From the NCBI GenBank assembly GCA_024291935.2, contig JAGTYA010000026.1:3707501-3771500 (forward strand): DNA of 64,000 nt, read 5' to 3'. This stretch comes from Okapia johnstoni. Taxonomy: Eukaryota; Chordata; Mammalia; Artiodactyla; Giraffidae. Shown in pieces: positions 44,031 to 63,975 of this stretch; the first letter of the stretch is position 1; each line of letters starts with the position of its first letter. A program made the translations under genes and the position numbers. Under the pieces are notes generated by a model, which worked only from the letters and a program-made list of their open reading frames with translations, was not told the DNA's origin and searched no databases.

Positions 44031-46004
44031 GCATCGCTGCAGTGGCTGTTGTCACAGATCCTGCCTGGTGTCCGTTGTGGAGGTGGCCCTGGCTTGCATG
44101 CCCTGCAGTTCTGTGGGACACCCCTGAGCGCAACACTTGTCTTTTCAGCTGCCCTTGCTGTGTTGTCTGCTGGACAGACCCCTCCCTGTTTGAAAACTGC
44201 CTCAAAATTGGCTTCGCGCCCTGCCAAGCGGTTCTTTCGTCAGGTCATTTTCTTTCTTTTTTTTTTATTATTTTATTTTATTTTTAATAAATTTATTTAT
44301 TTTAGTTGGGGGCTAACATCAGGTCATGTCTGGTCGACAAATTATCTGGAGTTTTGCCAAACCCAACATTCTAGAAATGACCCTCTATCCCTGTTGGAAA
44401 TAGCTACTCAAACCGGCTGCCCACCCTGACCGGCAGCGAGATGAGATGACGCTGTATTGTCCCCTGCTTCCCGCCCTAAGTGCCAGGATCGTCAGGACCT
44501 GATGTCAGAACCATAGTTCCAACTTGTCTTCTGCATTTTTTTTTCACTCAAATGGCCAATACTGTCAGATCAAAGGATGCTATGGGAATTTCATTCATTC
44601 GTTCGTCTATGTGGGGAATTGATTCAGGCCAAGCCCCGGGGGGAGAGTTCCAGGAAGCAGAGAACGGCAGACCAGTCCTGGCTTCCTTACAACCTCCCAG
44701 GGCCCTGGGTGCGATAGATACAGGGATCCGGGGAAGGGACTGCTGACCCAGCCAGGAAGTGTGGGGAGGAGGGATGCAAGCACACCCCCCTGAGACGGGC
44801 CTGAGCCGGATTACCAAGAACAGGGAGAATCTAGGCAAGCAGAGAGGGGACTGGGCGCTGCAGGCGGTGGGGACAGCCAGCGCAGAGGCCCCCGGGGTCA
44901 GCAGAGCCTGTGCTCCCAGGGGCTGCTGGGAGCAGTGACTGCTCAAGGCCGGCGGGCAGGGGCCAGCCTGTGCCTGAGCTCAAGTTCCTCACCCTGAAGG
45001 TAAGGGGTTACAGCTACGCCTGGTGGGCACAGCAGGCCTGCAGGCAACATTGACAGCTGGCAAGGATGCAGGTGGGGGGTAGGGGTGGCCTGGGAGCTTG
45101 TCTTGCTCTGTGGAGGGCAGCCCACTGGTTAGGGGATGGGGACGTGAGTGTCCCGCCCCGCCTCTTGAAGCAGGGAAATGAGAGATGCTTCCTATTAACA
45201 AAAAGTAACCATGAGCCTGGCCGGCTCTCTCCTGGCCTCGCTCCCTCACACTTTGCTGCACCAGCCCTCCAGGTGAGAGCCCGAGAGGGACCACGAATCA
45301 GAGCCCACCCGTCCACTGATGTCACCTGTCAGCCTGCCTGTCCCCCGCAGCCTCCCGGGAGGACCCAGTGAGGGCTCAGATCACAGTCTCTTCTCTCTGC
45401 AGACTTAGGTCAGGCAGCAGTGCCCAGGGGTCCCGGGGGAGGTGAAGGTGCCGACAAGGCGGACGCCAGTCCCTGGGGGCGGGGGCCAGGGCACTCCTCC
45501 CGCCAGCTCCTCGAGAGCACTGTTTATGCCCATCCTCCACCTGCCAGGGTCCCACACCTCCTGGTCGCTGTCTCAATCATCCTGGCCGCAGGACATGGGA
45601 TGGCAGGGGACAGAGACAGACAAGGCCTGCCCACCCTCCGAGACACTAGGTCCGCACTGGAAGCTGTGGGGAACTGACCCCGAGGGGTCTTGGAATCAGG
45701 ATGGCATGTGGGGAGAGGAGAGGCCCACTGTGCCTGGGGAGCTGGGAGCTGCTTGCAGGAACGGCAGAAGTTTCTAGAAGGAAAAGGCTAATGGGTACCC
45801 AGTGGGGGAAGGACCAGCATGTGTAAAGACCTCAATGGGGTGGGGAGCAGAAGTAATGTGGGCGTGGGTTTGCTTCCATGACTCTCATCAGTCTCCGCCA
45901 GACCTGGTAGAGGAGCGTGTGAATCTCAGCCCAAGCCCCTGACTCCATCTGCCACCCCAACCCACAGGCCTGCGGGTACACCTCATTGTTAGCACTTACC
46001 ATAG
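44031..46004. other. Unique DNA with a T/A-rich patch
   Basis: 44250-44330 is T/A-rich and resembles an antisense L1 fragment. The rest is unique and gene-free. Confidence 0.4.
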
Positions 46005-46380
46005 TCTGAATTGCATCTCCCTAAATTCATATGTTCAAGTCGTTAACCCCTAATTGCTCAGAACACCAATGTATTTGGAGATACGATCTTTAAAGAGGGA
46101 ATTAAGGTAAAAGGCGGTCACTAGAGTGGACTTTAATCCCACAGGACTGGGGTCCTGATAAGAAGAGGATGTCAGGACACAGACGCACTCAGAGGGCCGA
46201 CCCTGGGAGGACACGGGGAGGAGACGGCCGTCTGCACGCCCAGGAGGGGGGCCTCAGGAGGACCAGCCCTGCCCACACCTGGGTCTGGGAGTCGACCCTT
46301 CAGGACTGGAGACAGTGAATGTCAGTTGTTTGAGTCGCCCAGGCTGTGGGACTTTGTGACTGTGGCCTGAGCTGTGTGGT
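46005..46380 (+). repeat. MaLR/MLT1-like LTR fragment
   Basis: 'tctgaattgcatctccctaa', 'attcatatgttcaagtcgtt', 'gtatttggagatacgatctt', 'taaagagggaattaaggtaa' and 'ggtcctgataagaagaggat' follow the sense MLT1-type order closely. Confidence 0.65.
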
Positions 46381-46784
46381 CGTCATCCTTACCCTTTACC
46401 TTAGTCATCCTTCAAGATGGGCTTCAGAAGCACCGGCTCCAGATGGGGGTCATGGTCCCCGCGGGTGAGTTGATGGCCTGCAGTGAGTGTGATGTGGTTC
46501 TCCCTCACTGAGTCCTCACAAACAGTACATGCAGGAGGAGGACGGTCTGTTTTGTCACAGAGGGGGAGACTGAGGCATGCAGAGGTCTGGCCAGGCCATC
46601 TCTGGAGGCTCCTGGTAGCTCCAGATGCTCCAAGTGTGGCCCCACACCCGGCACTGAGGGTTCCCGGGGCTGGAGGCTGCCCTCCATCTGGAGGGGAAGG
46701 AGTAGGGGCAGGTCATGGGGTGTGTCTCTCCTACCCCTGCCCTCAATTCTGAAAGAATTCCTCTTCCTTGTCCTTTCAGGCTCA

Positions 46785-47275
46785 TTTTGGAGCTTCGTAA
46801 CAGCCAGGAAACAAGCTGAAGGTCCATCAACAGATGATCAGATGAACTAGTGCGGTCCACTCATACAGGGGAATATTACTCGGCCATGAAAATGAATGAA
46901 GCACAGACGCTTGCTACCACGTAGATGAACGTTGAAACATTATCCCAGGTGAAAGGAAGCAGACACAGGGAGACAGATACTGGATGACTCCATTCACGTG
47001 AAATGTCCAGAATAGGGAAATTCGTGGAAACGTAAAGTAGATCTATGTTGCTTGGGGCTGAGTGGGGGAGGGAGGAAGAGGTGAATGACAGCTAAAGTTT
47101 CGAAGTTTCTTCTGAGATGATGAGAAGGTTCTAAAATCAACTGTGGTGATGACTGCACAGAAGCAGTGTATTACAAACTACTGAACTGTACAATTTAAAA
47201 GGGTGAATTCTAGGATGTGTGGATTCCATCTCACTGAAGCTCTTTAAAATTAAAAATAAATGAATAATTTAAAAC
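46785..47275 (+). repeat. L1 3'-end fragment
   Basis: 'ggggaatattactcggccat', 'gatgaacgttgaaacattat', 'tgaaatgtccagaataggga', 'aactgtacaatttaaaaggg' and an A-rich end match an L1M-type 3' end. Confidence 0.8.
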
Positions 47276-49146
47276 ACTTGGCTTGGATGACGGTAGTATC
47301 CCTGAGGCCTCCAGACTTCAGGTCACCCTCCTGGGTCTGTCTTTCCCCTCCTTGGTGAGCTGCCTGGCCCAGGGCCCCGCACTGGAGCTGATCCACCCAG
47401 AGATCCTGCTGACCTATAGGAAAGTGGGGACCCCCCTCCTCTCTGTGCCCAGCAGCCCTCACTCTCCTTGCCCACATGCAATGTTCAGGGCCCTTTGGGT
47501 GCCAATGGTCTCAACATCCCTGCAGCCCAGGGATCCTGGGATATTTGGCAAGAAAGGGGCCCCCAGCTGGGTGCATCCAGGAAGACCCTCAAGAGGGAGC
47601 AAAGCTCCCCAGTGGGTGGGCTGTTACCTGGCACTGGGACTAGGTTATGCCCTTAGGAATGGGATGGTCTTGGCCAGGAAAGGCAGTCAACTGGTCTACC
47701 CAGAGGCAGCAACTATTGGCAAAAACTGGCCCCAGCTGGGCTTGGAGAGTCTGCCCTCAAGGACTATCCCTGTTGCTCCCTATTTTCTGACTTTGCTGGA
47801 AGCAAAGTTGGGGCCAGAGAATAAAGATTCCTCTGCTCAGCCCTGGACCCTCAGCCTACTTGGGGGGGTCGAAGAGCCAGATGGAGGCACCAGACGCCTC
47901 ACTTTGCCTCCCAGCTAAAGGTTCGAGGTTTCTTTTGAGATGATGAGAAGGTTCTTGACCTCAGCCAGTCTCTGCGTGTCTCCGAACCTCCATTTCTCAT
48001 CTCTAAGGCAGGGCTGAGCAGGGCTACCCTGGCTCCGAGCTGGCCCACTGCAGGCCAGGCCTCTCTCCCGCTGCTCTTGGGGACGGGGGTAATTAGAGTG
48101 AGTCTGGGGCCTGAAGCCAGCACCACATCTGATAGTCACCCCGGTGGGTAGGCTGGGACCACATCACAGAACACTGTTCTCCATCCCCCCTCCCCGGCTC
48201 CCTCTCCAGGGGAAGTGGCTGGAGGTGTGAGGCCTGGACCTAAGTGAGGTCAGAGGGGTCACCCAGATACCAGATAGGGTTGGGAGGGGGTCTGGGGGTG
48301 AGGACACCCACAGCAGAAGTCCCAGAACTGGGGGTAGGAGGCTGGCTGGGGCCAGGCCTAGGGGTGTCCATGCTGGGGTTGGAGGAAACCAATTAGTCAA
48401 ATGGCAGCATGACCATTTGGTAGCAATTAACAGGCTCGCTATTACTGAATTACACCCCCCCACCTGGTTCCGTATTGAGGGGGAGGTCGCTGTGGGGTGG
48501 GTTGTGTGGGTGCCCCAACCTGGCCCAGCATGCCTCTGTGAGGGACATCGCTGCTTGCCGGGAAGCTTGTAGGAAATCGGGTGCCCCTCTTTGGCTATGC
48601 CCTGGCATCCGAGGGCCTGGCAGCCCAGCAACATTCAGAGCTAAACCCAGGTCTGCGGGAGCCTTGGGGGCAGAAAAGACGGGGATCAGGAAGACTTCGA
48701 TGACCAGGAGCCTCAGTGGGTAGGAAAGCAAAGGTCAGGGCAGAGAGGGAGAGGCTGTGGGCAGTAGGGTTGGGGTGCAGGAGGGTCAGCGAGGCCCCCA
48801 AACACCAGCAGAGGAAGGGGCTGCTCCAGAGCCTGGTGAGGGGAAGACAGCAATTTTGGCTTTTAGACACTCCTTCTGACTTCAGCCCAGAGGTTACTAC
48901 TCGGGCCAGGGAGCTTAGCTGCCTCAGAGAAGTCCCTCTAACAAGAATGCCCACGGGGAGTCAGGTCTGCTGGAAGGAACCTGAGGGCATGGGGGCCTGC
49001 TGTCCTGGCCTAACTGTTTACAGTGCCCGGTTTGCATAATAAACTGTGGTCCCTTAGTGATAGGATCGGCCTCTGCTCTGATACGGTGGTGGGACCTTTG
49101 CAAAAGTACTTTCATTGAGTTTCTCTCACTCTATTTGAGGCATTTT
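47276..49146. other. Unique DNA
   Basis: Holds the second copy (47913-47955) of a 43-bp L1-derived segment and a candidate regulatory block at 48375-48470. A 211-codon open frame at 47283-47918 has no recognisable domain and is not called. Confidence 0.45.
48375..48470. promoter_or_regulatory. Candidate non-coding regulatory block near FGF3
   Basis: About 3.2 kb upstream of the FGF3 start codon. It has two homeodomain-like cores (caattagtc at 48390, caattaac at 48424) and an inverted repeat caaatgg/ccatttg (48398-48404 and 48413-48419, 8-nt spacer), followed by 'gctattactgaattaca'. A regulatory role is inference. Confidence 0.28.
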
Positions 49147-49442
49147 CCTAAAGGAAATCAACCCTGAAGACTCACTGGAAGGACTGATGCTGAAGCTGAA
49201 ACTCCAATACTTTGGCCACTTGATGCGAAGAACTGACTCATTGGAAAAGCTCCTGAAGCTGGGAAAGATTGAGGGCGAGAGGAGAAAGGGGTGACAGAGG
49301 ATGAGATGGTTGGATGGCATCACTGACTCAATGCACATGAGTTTGAACAAGCTCTGGGAGATGGTGAAGAACAGGGCAGCCTGGCGTGCTGCAGTCCACG
49401 GGGTTGCAAAGAATTGGACACGACTTAGAGACTGAACGACAA
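49147..49442 (+). mobile_element. BovB (RTE) 3' fragment
   Basis: 'cctaaaggaaatcaaccctg', 'gaaggactgatgctgaagct', 'ggatggcatcactgactcaa' and 'aagaattggacacgacttag'. Confidence 0.9.
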
Positions 49443-50879
49443 AAACGTATGCAAGGAGCCAGTATCTCAGAGGGGTGATGTTACACGGCCAAGGTCACAG
49501 GATTAGGAAGCAGCTGAGCTATTCATTCATTCATCCATGGAGTAGGTTCTGAGGGGCTACTCTGTGCCCGGCACAGCCTAGAAGCTGCAGGTACAACAGT
49601 GAACGAAACCAGCAGAACCTCCTGCCCTCCTGACCTCTCCCCACTCTTGGACCCCTGTTCTACAGCAGCAATCCCCACCACTGCCAGTTCTAGGGCGCAG
49701 GCAGACTGGGGGGGGCGGGGGGAGGGCGGTGTGGGGCACCTACAGCTCCCGCTGTGTCTCTCCTGGGTTCTCGTTGGAAGTTCAGGTGACCAATGGCCTC
49801 AAGCCATCTCTGCGGGTGAAGCCCCAATGGACTGTGCTTGGCTCCATTCTCAGGGGCTGCCTGACAGCGGTCCTCTGTCCCTTGTAAAGCCAGCTCCATC
49901 ATCACGGGGCTCTAGCAGTAGGTGGGTGTTCTTTCAACTGTTCATGGGCTCTGACTAGACAGGCTCTAGCCAGAAGTCACTTCTCCTGGGACTGGGGTAC
50001 TGAGGGATGCCCCAGGGCTGGCCCAGGGCCACTTAGGCACTGCGGGTGCTGGGGAGGGCTCATGGAGGACACGCTGCCCTGCTTGTGTTAGGCCAGGGTA
50101 CTGAGACGTATCCCAACGGGATGCATTGGCTCCTGCAGCTCAAGAGAGCCCCTGGTGCTCTCCACACACCCCTTCCCCCAAGGAAGGACCAAGGTTCCAA
50201 ATCCCGATGCAGGTAGAAGGGAAGGGGGATGCCAGCCCTCTGAGCTCATCCCCGAGCCCCTGAACTTGGTGTCTAGACTTCTGGACCCTACAGGGAGCCC
50301 TCATGCCTGACAAGTACCCTTGCTGGAGCCTGGGTGTCAGTATCAGCTGCTGGGCAGAGGGCTGCAGGAGCACAGAGGGGGTGAGTGGGGGAGAGCAAGA
50401 GAGGCGGTGAGGATGTGGCTTTTCCCAGCACTCCATCCTCAGCCCCTCTTCACTGGGATCCCGTGGGGAGGGGACCCCACGACGTGCAGGGGCATCTACA
50501 TGGCTGCTCCCAACCCACCGGGCGGGGATACCCACCCACCTTTGCCAGTTTCCGCTCATCTCCCTTCTCGGTGGCTACCAGGCTCCCCATGCTTTTCTCT
50601 AGGCATCTGTCCTGAGCTCTCTGGGTCCCGATCTCGGTTTCTCCGTTTCTCTCCTCGTTCTCTGAGCTGTCTGTGGCTGTCTCTCTTGCTCTCCAGGGCT
50701 GTCTGTCTCTGTGCCCCTTTCTCTGACTCTACTGTCGCCCTCCTACAGCCCCAACCCCCTCTCTGGCGCGCTCCTGAGACTGGACACTCCAAATGCAAAC
50801 CTCATCCTTCCCTCCATGTGCCTGGTGCTTGGGATGCGCGAGGGGATAAAGCGCCTTCAAGCCTTGGGCCGCCGAAGGC
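49443..50879. other. Unique DNA upstream of the FGF3 CpG island
   Basis: No repeat or gene is supported. An open frame of 226 codons at 50320-51000 has no recognisable domain. Confidence 0.45.
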
Positions 50880-50979
50880 AGCGTCCTGGCTCCAATGGGC
50901 AGCCCTGGGCAGTCAGAACCTCGGGGTCCCCCACGCGCGCCCGCGCCCGCGCGCAGGGCTCTCCCCTCCGCGGGCCCCC

Positions 50980-58727
<7,748 letters not shown>

Positions 58728-59392
58728 CCCCCGCCCCGGGGAGGGAGCGGAGGCCGTGAGCGGGTGCAGACCAGACGATGGATGCCTGGAGTCCCCGGCG
58801 TGCAGGGCTCCACCCCGACTCTTCCGTGCTCTCGCCCTTCCCACCTGGCAGCTGGCTGCTCTGCCCGGGCCAACGGAACACACCCCCAACCCTTCCTGCT
58901 TCTCTCAAACAACCATCACGTCATCGCAGCAAGGAGCACCCGTCCTGACTTGGAGGGGGCTGCTGTAAACAGGACGCTTGTGTGTTTGTGTTGGCTGGGA
59001 GTGCCCTTGCCCACCGGGAGGACCAGCTGGAGCAAGGGGTCCCGGCTGTTGGAGGCGCTGTGGGACAATGGGGTGGGGGTGTGTGATCAAAACGTTAAAG
59101 TATTTTATTCTACATTGTTATTTAATAGATGAGGATGCAGCCTGCGGACACACTTGAAGGTTTTACTTGAATGAATTTGCTTGTGATGATGGTGGAGTCT
59201 GTGCCAAATTGATGTCTTAAGATGTAAGATTGTATGTATTCTGAGAAACTGGGCTAAAGACGCATTTCAGTTCCCTGGCTTTGAAAGTCACTTTTTTTTT
59301 TAACCACTAGATGTTTTGTTTGGATGGAAAGAAGAGACTAATGTGTGTGTGTGAATTCCCCTGAGTGTCTGCATGCGTGTGTGGGGGTATGT
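58728..59392 (+). other. FGF3: FGF3 3' untranslated region and flank
   Basis: Follows the TAG at 58727. It becomes AT-rich from about 59090 ('cgttaaagtattttattc'). I see no canonical AATAAA, so the transcript end is not placed. A T-run lies near 59290. Confidence 0.45.
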
Positions 59393-59583
59393 GGCCTTCC
59401 CAGGTGGCCCAGCAGTAAAGAATCTCCCTGCAATGCAGTAGACGCAGGTTCGATCCCTGGGCCAGGAAGACCCTCTGGAGGAAGGCATGGCAAACCACTC
59501 CAGTGTTCTTGCTTCGAGAAACCCCCGGAGAAAGGAACCTGGAGACTACAGTCCATCGGGTCGCACAGAGTCAGACACAACCT
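59393..59583 (+). mobile_element. Bov-tA SINE with TG-rich tail
   Basis: 'ggccttcccaggtggcccag', 'gcaggttcgatccctgggcc' and 'gcacagagtcagacacaacc', followed by a TG-rich run to about 59660. Confidence 0.88.
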
Positions 59584-59885
59584 GTGTTTGTGTATGTGCA
59601 CGTGTGAATCTATGTGTTCGTGTGGCTGTGTGTTCCTGGTTGTGCAGAGGTGTGCACACATGTGGAGAGAGAGAAAGAAAGAGATTTATTTTGTGTAGAA
59701 ATCCCCCAGACTCCCTCCATCTTGAAGCTGTGTGCTTCTCCGTGGACTGTTTTGAGCACCTGGGCTGCAGGCCACCTACAGCCATTCCAGAACTCCTTCA
59801 TTCTCCCAATCTGCCACCGAGGCCTTGGGCGTTCCTACGTTTGCCTGAGAAATTGAGGCTCAGAGAGGTGACATGGTTTGTTGCT

Positions 59886-60090
59886 GTCTTCCCTGATGAC
59901 TCAGACAGTAAAGAATCTGCCTGTGATGCAGGAGACCAGGGTTTGATCCCTGGGCTAGGAAGATCCCCTGGAGAAGGGCATGGCTACCCACTCCAGTATT
60001 CTTACCTGGAGAATCCCCATGGACAGAGGAGCCTGGAGGGCTACCGTCCATGGGTCGCAAAGAGTCGGACACAATTGAGCGACTGTCACT
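59886..60090 (+). mobile_element. Bov-tA SINE
   Basis: 'gtcttccctgatgactcaga', 'cagggtttgatccctgggct' and 'cacaattgagcgactgtcac'. Confidence 0.9.
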
Positions 60091-60744
60091 TTACTTACAG
60101 CCAGTATCTGGCTGACCCACTGCCATCCCCACCTGCTCCCCACACCTGCTCCTCCAACAACAGCAATGGGCGGGGTCCCCTGGGGGCAGGCACAGGTGCG
60201 AGCCAGGGGCAGGGCAGCCCTCGGGGCCAGGTGAGGGGTGTGGCCTGAGCCTGTGCCCCAGAGGACCTCAGTGCTGTTCCTGCTGGCGTCACTCACATGC
60301 GCCAAACACGCGGAGGGGCTGGCTCAGCACCAACACCCGTGCAACAACGGGTGACAGTCTCGGCAAAGAGCTGCTGGGCGTGAAGACACGGACTCGGCTC
60401 CCCACCACTGCCCCCCTCAGCAAGTCAGACTTGCTCATCTCCTCCTGACCAACAGCCCCTGCAGGAATGCGCATTCTCTGAGCATCAGTTCATGCTGGGC
60501 TATCCCCTTGAATTTTATCATTCATCTGGAGTGAGACGGAGGAGGTGTTACCTTCACTCCCATTTTGCAGATGAGGAAGCCGAGGCTCAGCAGGTGAACT
60601 AGTTCCTGCACGTTGTGAGGTGGGTGCAGCCTCGTCTCTACCCCAGCACTACACCATCAGCAGACAGGCCCTGAAGATGGTGGAGGGAGACATTTGGGGG
60701 TCTTGGTTAATATTGAAAACGGGTTAGACAAGAGAACATGTGTT
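60091..60744. other. Unique DNA with an antisense MIR
   Basis: About 60510-60660 has 'ccattttgcagatgaggaag' and 'ccgaggctcagcaggtgaac', the antisense MIR core. The rest is unique. Confidence 0.5.
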
Positions 60745-61160
60745 TTCTGGAATTGACGGGCTGTGGAAGTAGAGCCCTCCTCCACGGGCGCCCACCCACC
60801 TGTTGAAGTCCTGCCCCGTGCCCACCTGGGGCCTCAGAACGTGGCCACATGTTGTTGCAGATGTGATCAAGTTAGGGTGAGTCCGTCTGGAGCTGGATAC
60901 TCTGCCCCAGGGTGGCCGGGTCCTTGTAAGAAGGGGGACGACGAGGGCAGATTTGGGCTCGAGGTCGGTGCCAGGTGATGCTTCTGTACAGCAGACATCA
61001 CTGCCCAGCACAGGAGTTAGGGGAGAGACTGGACCATACCCCCCACACACACACACAGCCCACCCTGCCCACACCTTGGACGTCCGGCCCCCAGAACTGG
61101 GAGACCACACGTCTCTGTCGTCGTAGCCGTCAGGTGTGTGGAACTTTGTCATAGCCGCCC
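60745..61160 (+). repeat. MaLR/MLT1-like LTR fragment
   Basis: 'ggcctcagaacgtggccaca', 'gcagatgtgatcaagttagg' and 'ggcccccagaactgggagac' follow the sense MLT1-type order; diverged and GC-enriched. Confidence 0.5.
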
Positions 61161-61554
61161 GAGCAAGCTCTTACAGGAGACAGGGGGCCTGGCTGCACTG
61201 CTGCTCAGGTGGTCCCCAAAGGGAGAGGGGACCCTGTTTCTGCTGAATGAGGGGGAAGCGCAGGAAGTCCACAGGCTGAAAGCGTGGGCTCTGGAGAGGG
61301 TTCCGAGGACGTCAATCTGCAGGGTCCACCGAGCTGCCAACACCAGGCTCATCTAATGTGGGCTGTGGGGGCACCTTGGGGTGCCAAGCGGGGGGCCTCA
61401 GGGGATTTCCAAAGTGGGGCCTGCACGAGCGTTCCCACCCTTTCTGCTTTTGAACCGCAGACACTGCCTCCAAACCAGCTTTTGGTTTTTAAGCAATGGA
61501 AATGGATCCCAAAGGGAACAAGCATTTCATGTCAGTTTAAAAATACTCCGGTAA

Positions 61555-61605
61555 ATGCAGTCCATGGGGTCACAAAGAGTTGGACATGACTGAGCAACTG
61601 AACTA
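61555..61605 (+). mobile_element. Bov-tA/BovB tail fragment
   Basis: 'gcagtccatggggtcacaaa' and 'gttggacatgactgagcaac' form an isolated 3' tail directly before another BovB copy. Confidence 0.7.
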
Positions 61606-61615
61606 AGTAAATTAA

Positions 61616-62216
61616 ATGAAAAGATTCTCGCTCCTTGGAAGAAAAGTTATGACAAACCTAGACAGTGTATTAAAAAGTAGAGACATTACTTTGTCGACAA
61701 AGGTCTCTGTCAACGCTATGGTTTTTCCATTAGTCATGCACGGATGTGAGAGTTGGACCATAAAGAAAGCTGAGTATCGAAGAATTGATGCTTTTGAACT
61801 GTGGTGTTGGAGAAGACTTTTGAGAGTCCCTTGGACTGCAAAGAGATCAAACCAGTCAGTCCTAAAGGAAATCAACCTTGCATGTTCATTGGAAGGACTG
61901 ATGTCAAAGCTGAAGCTCCAATACTTTGGCCACCTGATGCAAAGATTCGACTCATTGGAAAAGACACTGATGCTGGGGAAGATTGAAGGAAGCAGGAGAA
62001 GGGGGTATCGGAGGGTGAGATGGTTGGATGGCATCATCGACTCAGTGGACATGAGTTTGAGCAAGCCCCAGGAGATGGTGAAGGACAGGGAAGACTGTCC
62101 GAGTCAAACTTGCTCCTCAGTGGAGCAGAAACAAGGGAAGCCAGAGCCTCGTGCTGCAGTCCACGGGGTTGCAAAGAGTCAGACATGACTGAGCAACTGA
62201 ACAACAACAACAACAA
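61616..62216 (+). pseudogene. BovB (RTE) LINE 3' end with 47-bp insertion
   Basis: The translation shows [60 protein letters not shown] and [20 protein letters not shown], the BovB ORF C-terminal region, open for 190 codons. The copy is 5'-truncated and dead. A 47-bp segment (62094-62140) not found in the other copies here interrupts the end, flanked by agggaag on both sides. It ends in a (CAA)n tail. Confidence 0.9.
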
Positions 62217-63298
62217 AGTACATGTAGTGGAATCTAGCTCTTTGCCCCTACGTCACTAAGAACCGCTGTGTCCCCGGGACTTTGGGAAGATGGCCTTGGG
62301 CTCGAGAGCACTCTGGGAGGTGGGGGAGGGGCTCACCTGTGTGGCTAGTGCTGCAGCCATGCCCACTTCACAGGCAAGGATGCCGAGGTGTGCCTTGCAC
62401 ATGGCACCCCGCACCTGGAAAGAGGCTGAGCGCCGGCTGGGTGAGGTCCCTGCAGAGTGAGGGCCTTTCAGGTGCCAGGGCTCCTGGGTCCAAGTCGGGT
62501 GCTTGAGGAAGGTGGTTCTGCCTCTGCTCCAGTCGGCCTCCCCTGACCTGGCCTCTGGGAGGGCAGAGGACCCTACTGGGGCAGGCATTTCTTCCCCCTG
62601 CCCAGGGATCAAGGCCCACCCACCTCAGAGCCACTGGCCGCCCTGGCTTCTCTCTGTCCAATTGGCCCGTTTGCAGGACTTGGAAGCTGGCATGGGTCAG
62701 CCCTGAGCGACGCTCTGGCCTGGCACCCCTGAGGACATGCCTGGGGACATCCCTGTCCACACCCCGCCCAGTGTTTTATTCCTCCTTCCACCTCCTCACA
62801 CTCAGGAGGCCCCCAACCCTCTGAACCCACCTTCCGGTCCTGAGTCATTGCTGTCTTCCCTCCTTCGTGAGATGTCAAGTCCCAGAGGGCCCTACTGGGC
62901 GAGGGGCTGTGGGCTGCATGCAGGAGGCCACGGAAGCAGGCAGGAGCCCCGGAAAAGGAAACCAGGATGAGAGTGGAGCCCAGTGAACCTGGGACCGTCC
63001 TGCTTCGACCTAGAGTGGCAGAACCTGGAGACTAGGTCCCTGAGCTCCAAGAGTTCATGCCACCTGAGCTGGGACAGGGAGTCCTGGAGGCTCTAGGAAC
63101 AATCTCCCCTCCCCTACCTGCCCAGCCAAGGAGGGAAGGAGTTGGGGGGCGGGGGAAGAGATTGGAGGGCACGGGGCTGGTCTGTGCCGTCAGGGGGATC
63201 TGGGGCTTTGGGTCAATCACCTGCAGGAGCAGGAACATAAATTGCGACAGATGCTGTGGAACACAGGATGACGGTTCCTTGAAAAGGGAGGCACAGAG
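62217..63298. other. Unique GC-rich DNA, no gene
   Basis: No repeat family was recognised. Open frames on both strands overlap and lack domains. Confidence 0.45.
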
Positions 63299-63448
63299 GG
63301 GACTTCCTGGTGGTCCAGTGGCTAAGACTCTGAGCTCCCAATGCAAGGGGGCCTGGGTTCAATCCCTGATCAGGGAACTAGATCCCACATGTGGCAACTA
63401 AGACCCAGAGCAGCCAAAATAAATAAATACAAATTAAAAATTAAAAAA
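63299..63448 (+). mobile_element. CHR-type SINE with AT-rich tail
   Basis: 'gacttcctggtggtccagtg', 'gggttcaatccctgatcagg' and 'gaactagatcccacatgtgg', then an (aaat)-rich tail. Confidence 0.75.
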
Positions 63449-63479
63449 TGTGAGGCACAGAATAGACACATGGTCCAGT

Positions 63480-63975
63480 AGCCACACCCCTGGGTACAGG
63501 CCCAAACGGAGCAAAAGCAGGGCTCTGATGGGTATTCGCTGCACCCCACTGCACAGCAAGGTTAAACACAGCTATTGAAAGGTAGAAAGAGCCCACGTGT
63601 GGATGGATGAATGGATAAGTGAAATGTTGTCCAATTGTACGATGGACTATTACGCAGTCTTGAAGAAGGTGGACGTTGACACAGGCTGTGATGTGGATGG
63701 ACCTGGAGGACATGACACTCAGTGAATGAAGCTGGACGCAGAGGGACGAATCCCGCCTGAGGCCACCTGCATCGTGCAGGTGTAGTCAAATCCGTAGAGA
63801 CAGGGGGTGGGATGGTGGGGGCCAGGGGCAAGGCGGTGGGGAGGGCAGGGGCAGTTAGTGGCTCGTGAGGACAGAGTTTCGATTTGGGATGAGGAAAAAG
63901 TACTGAAAACAGACAGTGATGACGGAGACACAAACGTGTGAACGTGTGCTGCAAACTGTACGCCTGAAAGGGGAT
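63480..63975 (+). repeat. Diverged L1 3'-end fragment
   Basis: 'gatggatgaatggataagtg', 'gatggactattacgcagtct', 'ggacctggaggacatgacac' and 'tgcaaactgtacgcctgaaa' keep the L1M-type 3' order but with many GC substitutions. Confidence 0.6.

Noticed and set aside
47283..47918. 211-codon open frame
   Set aside because: No domain, starts in the A-rich end of an L1 fragment, and covers part of a duplicated L1 segment.
61616..62188. 190-codon open frame as a functional gene
   Set aside because: It is the 5'-truncated C-terminal part of a BovB reverse transcriptase with an aberrant insertion; a dead retrotransposon copy.
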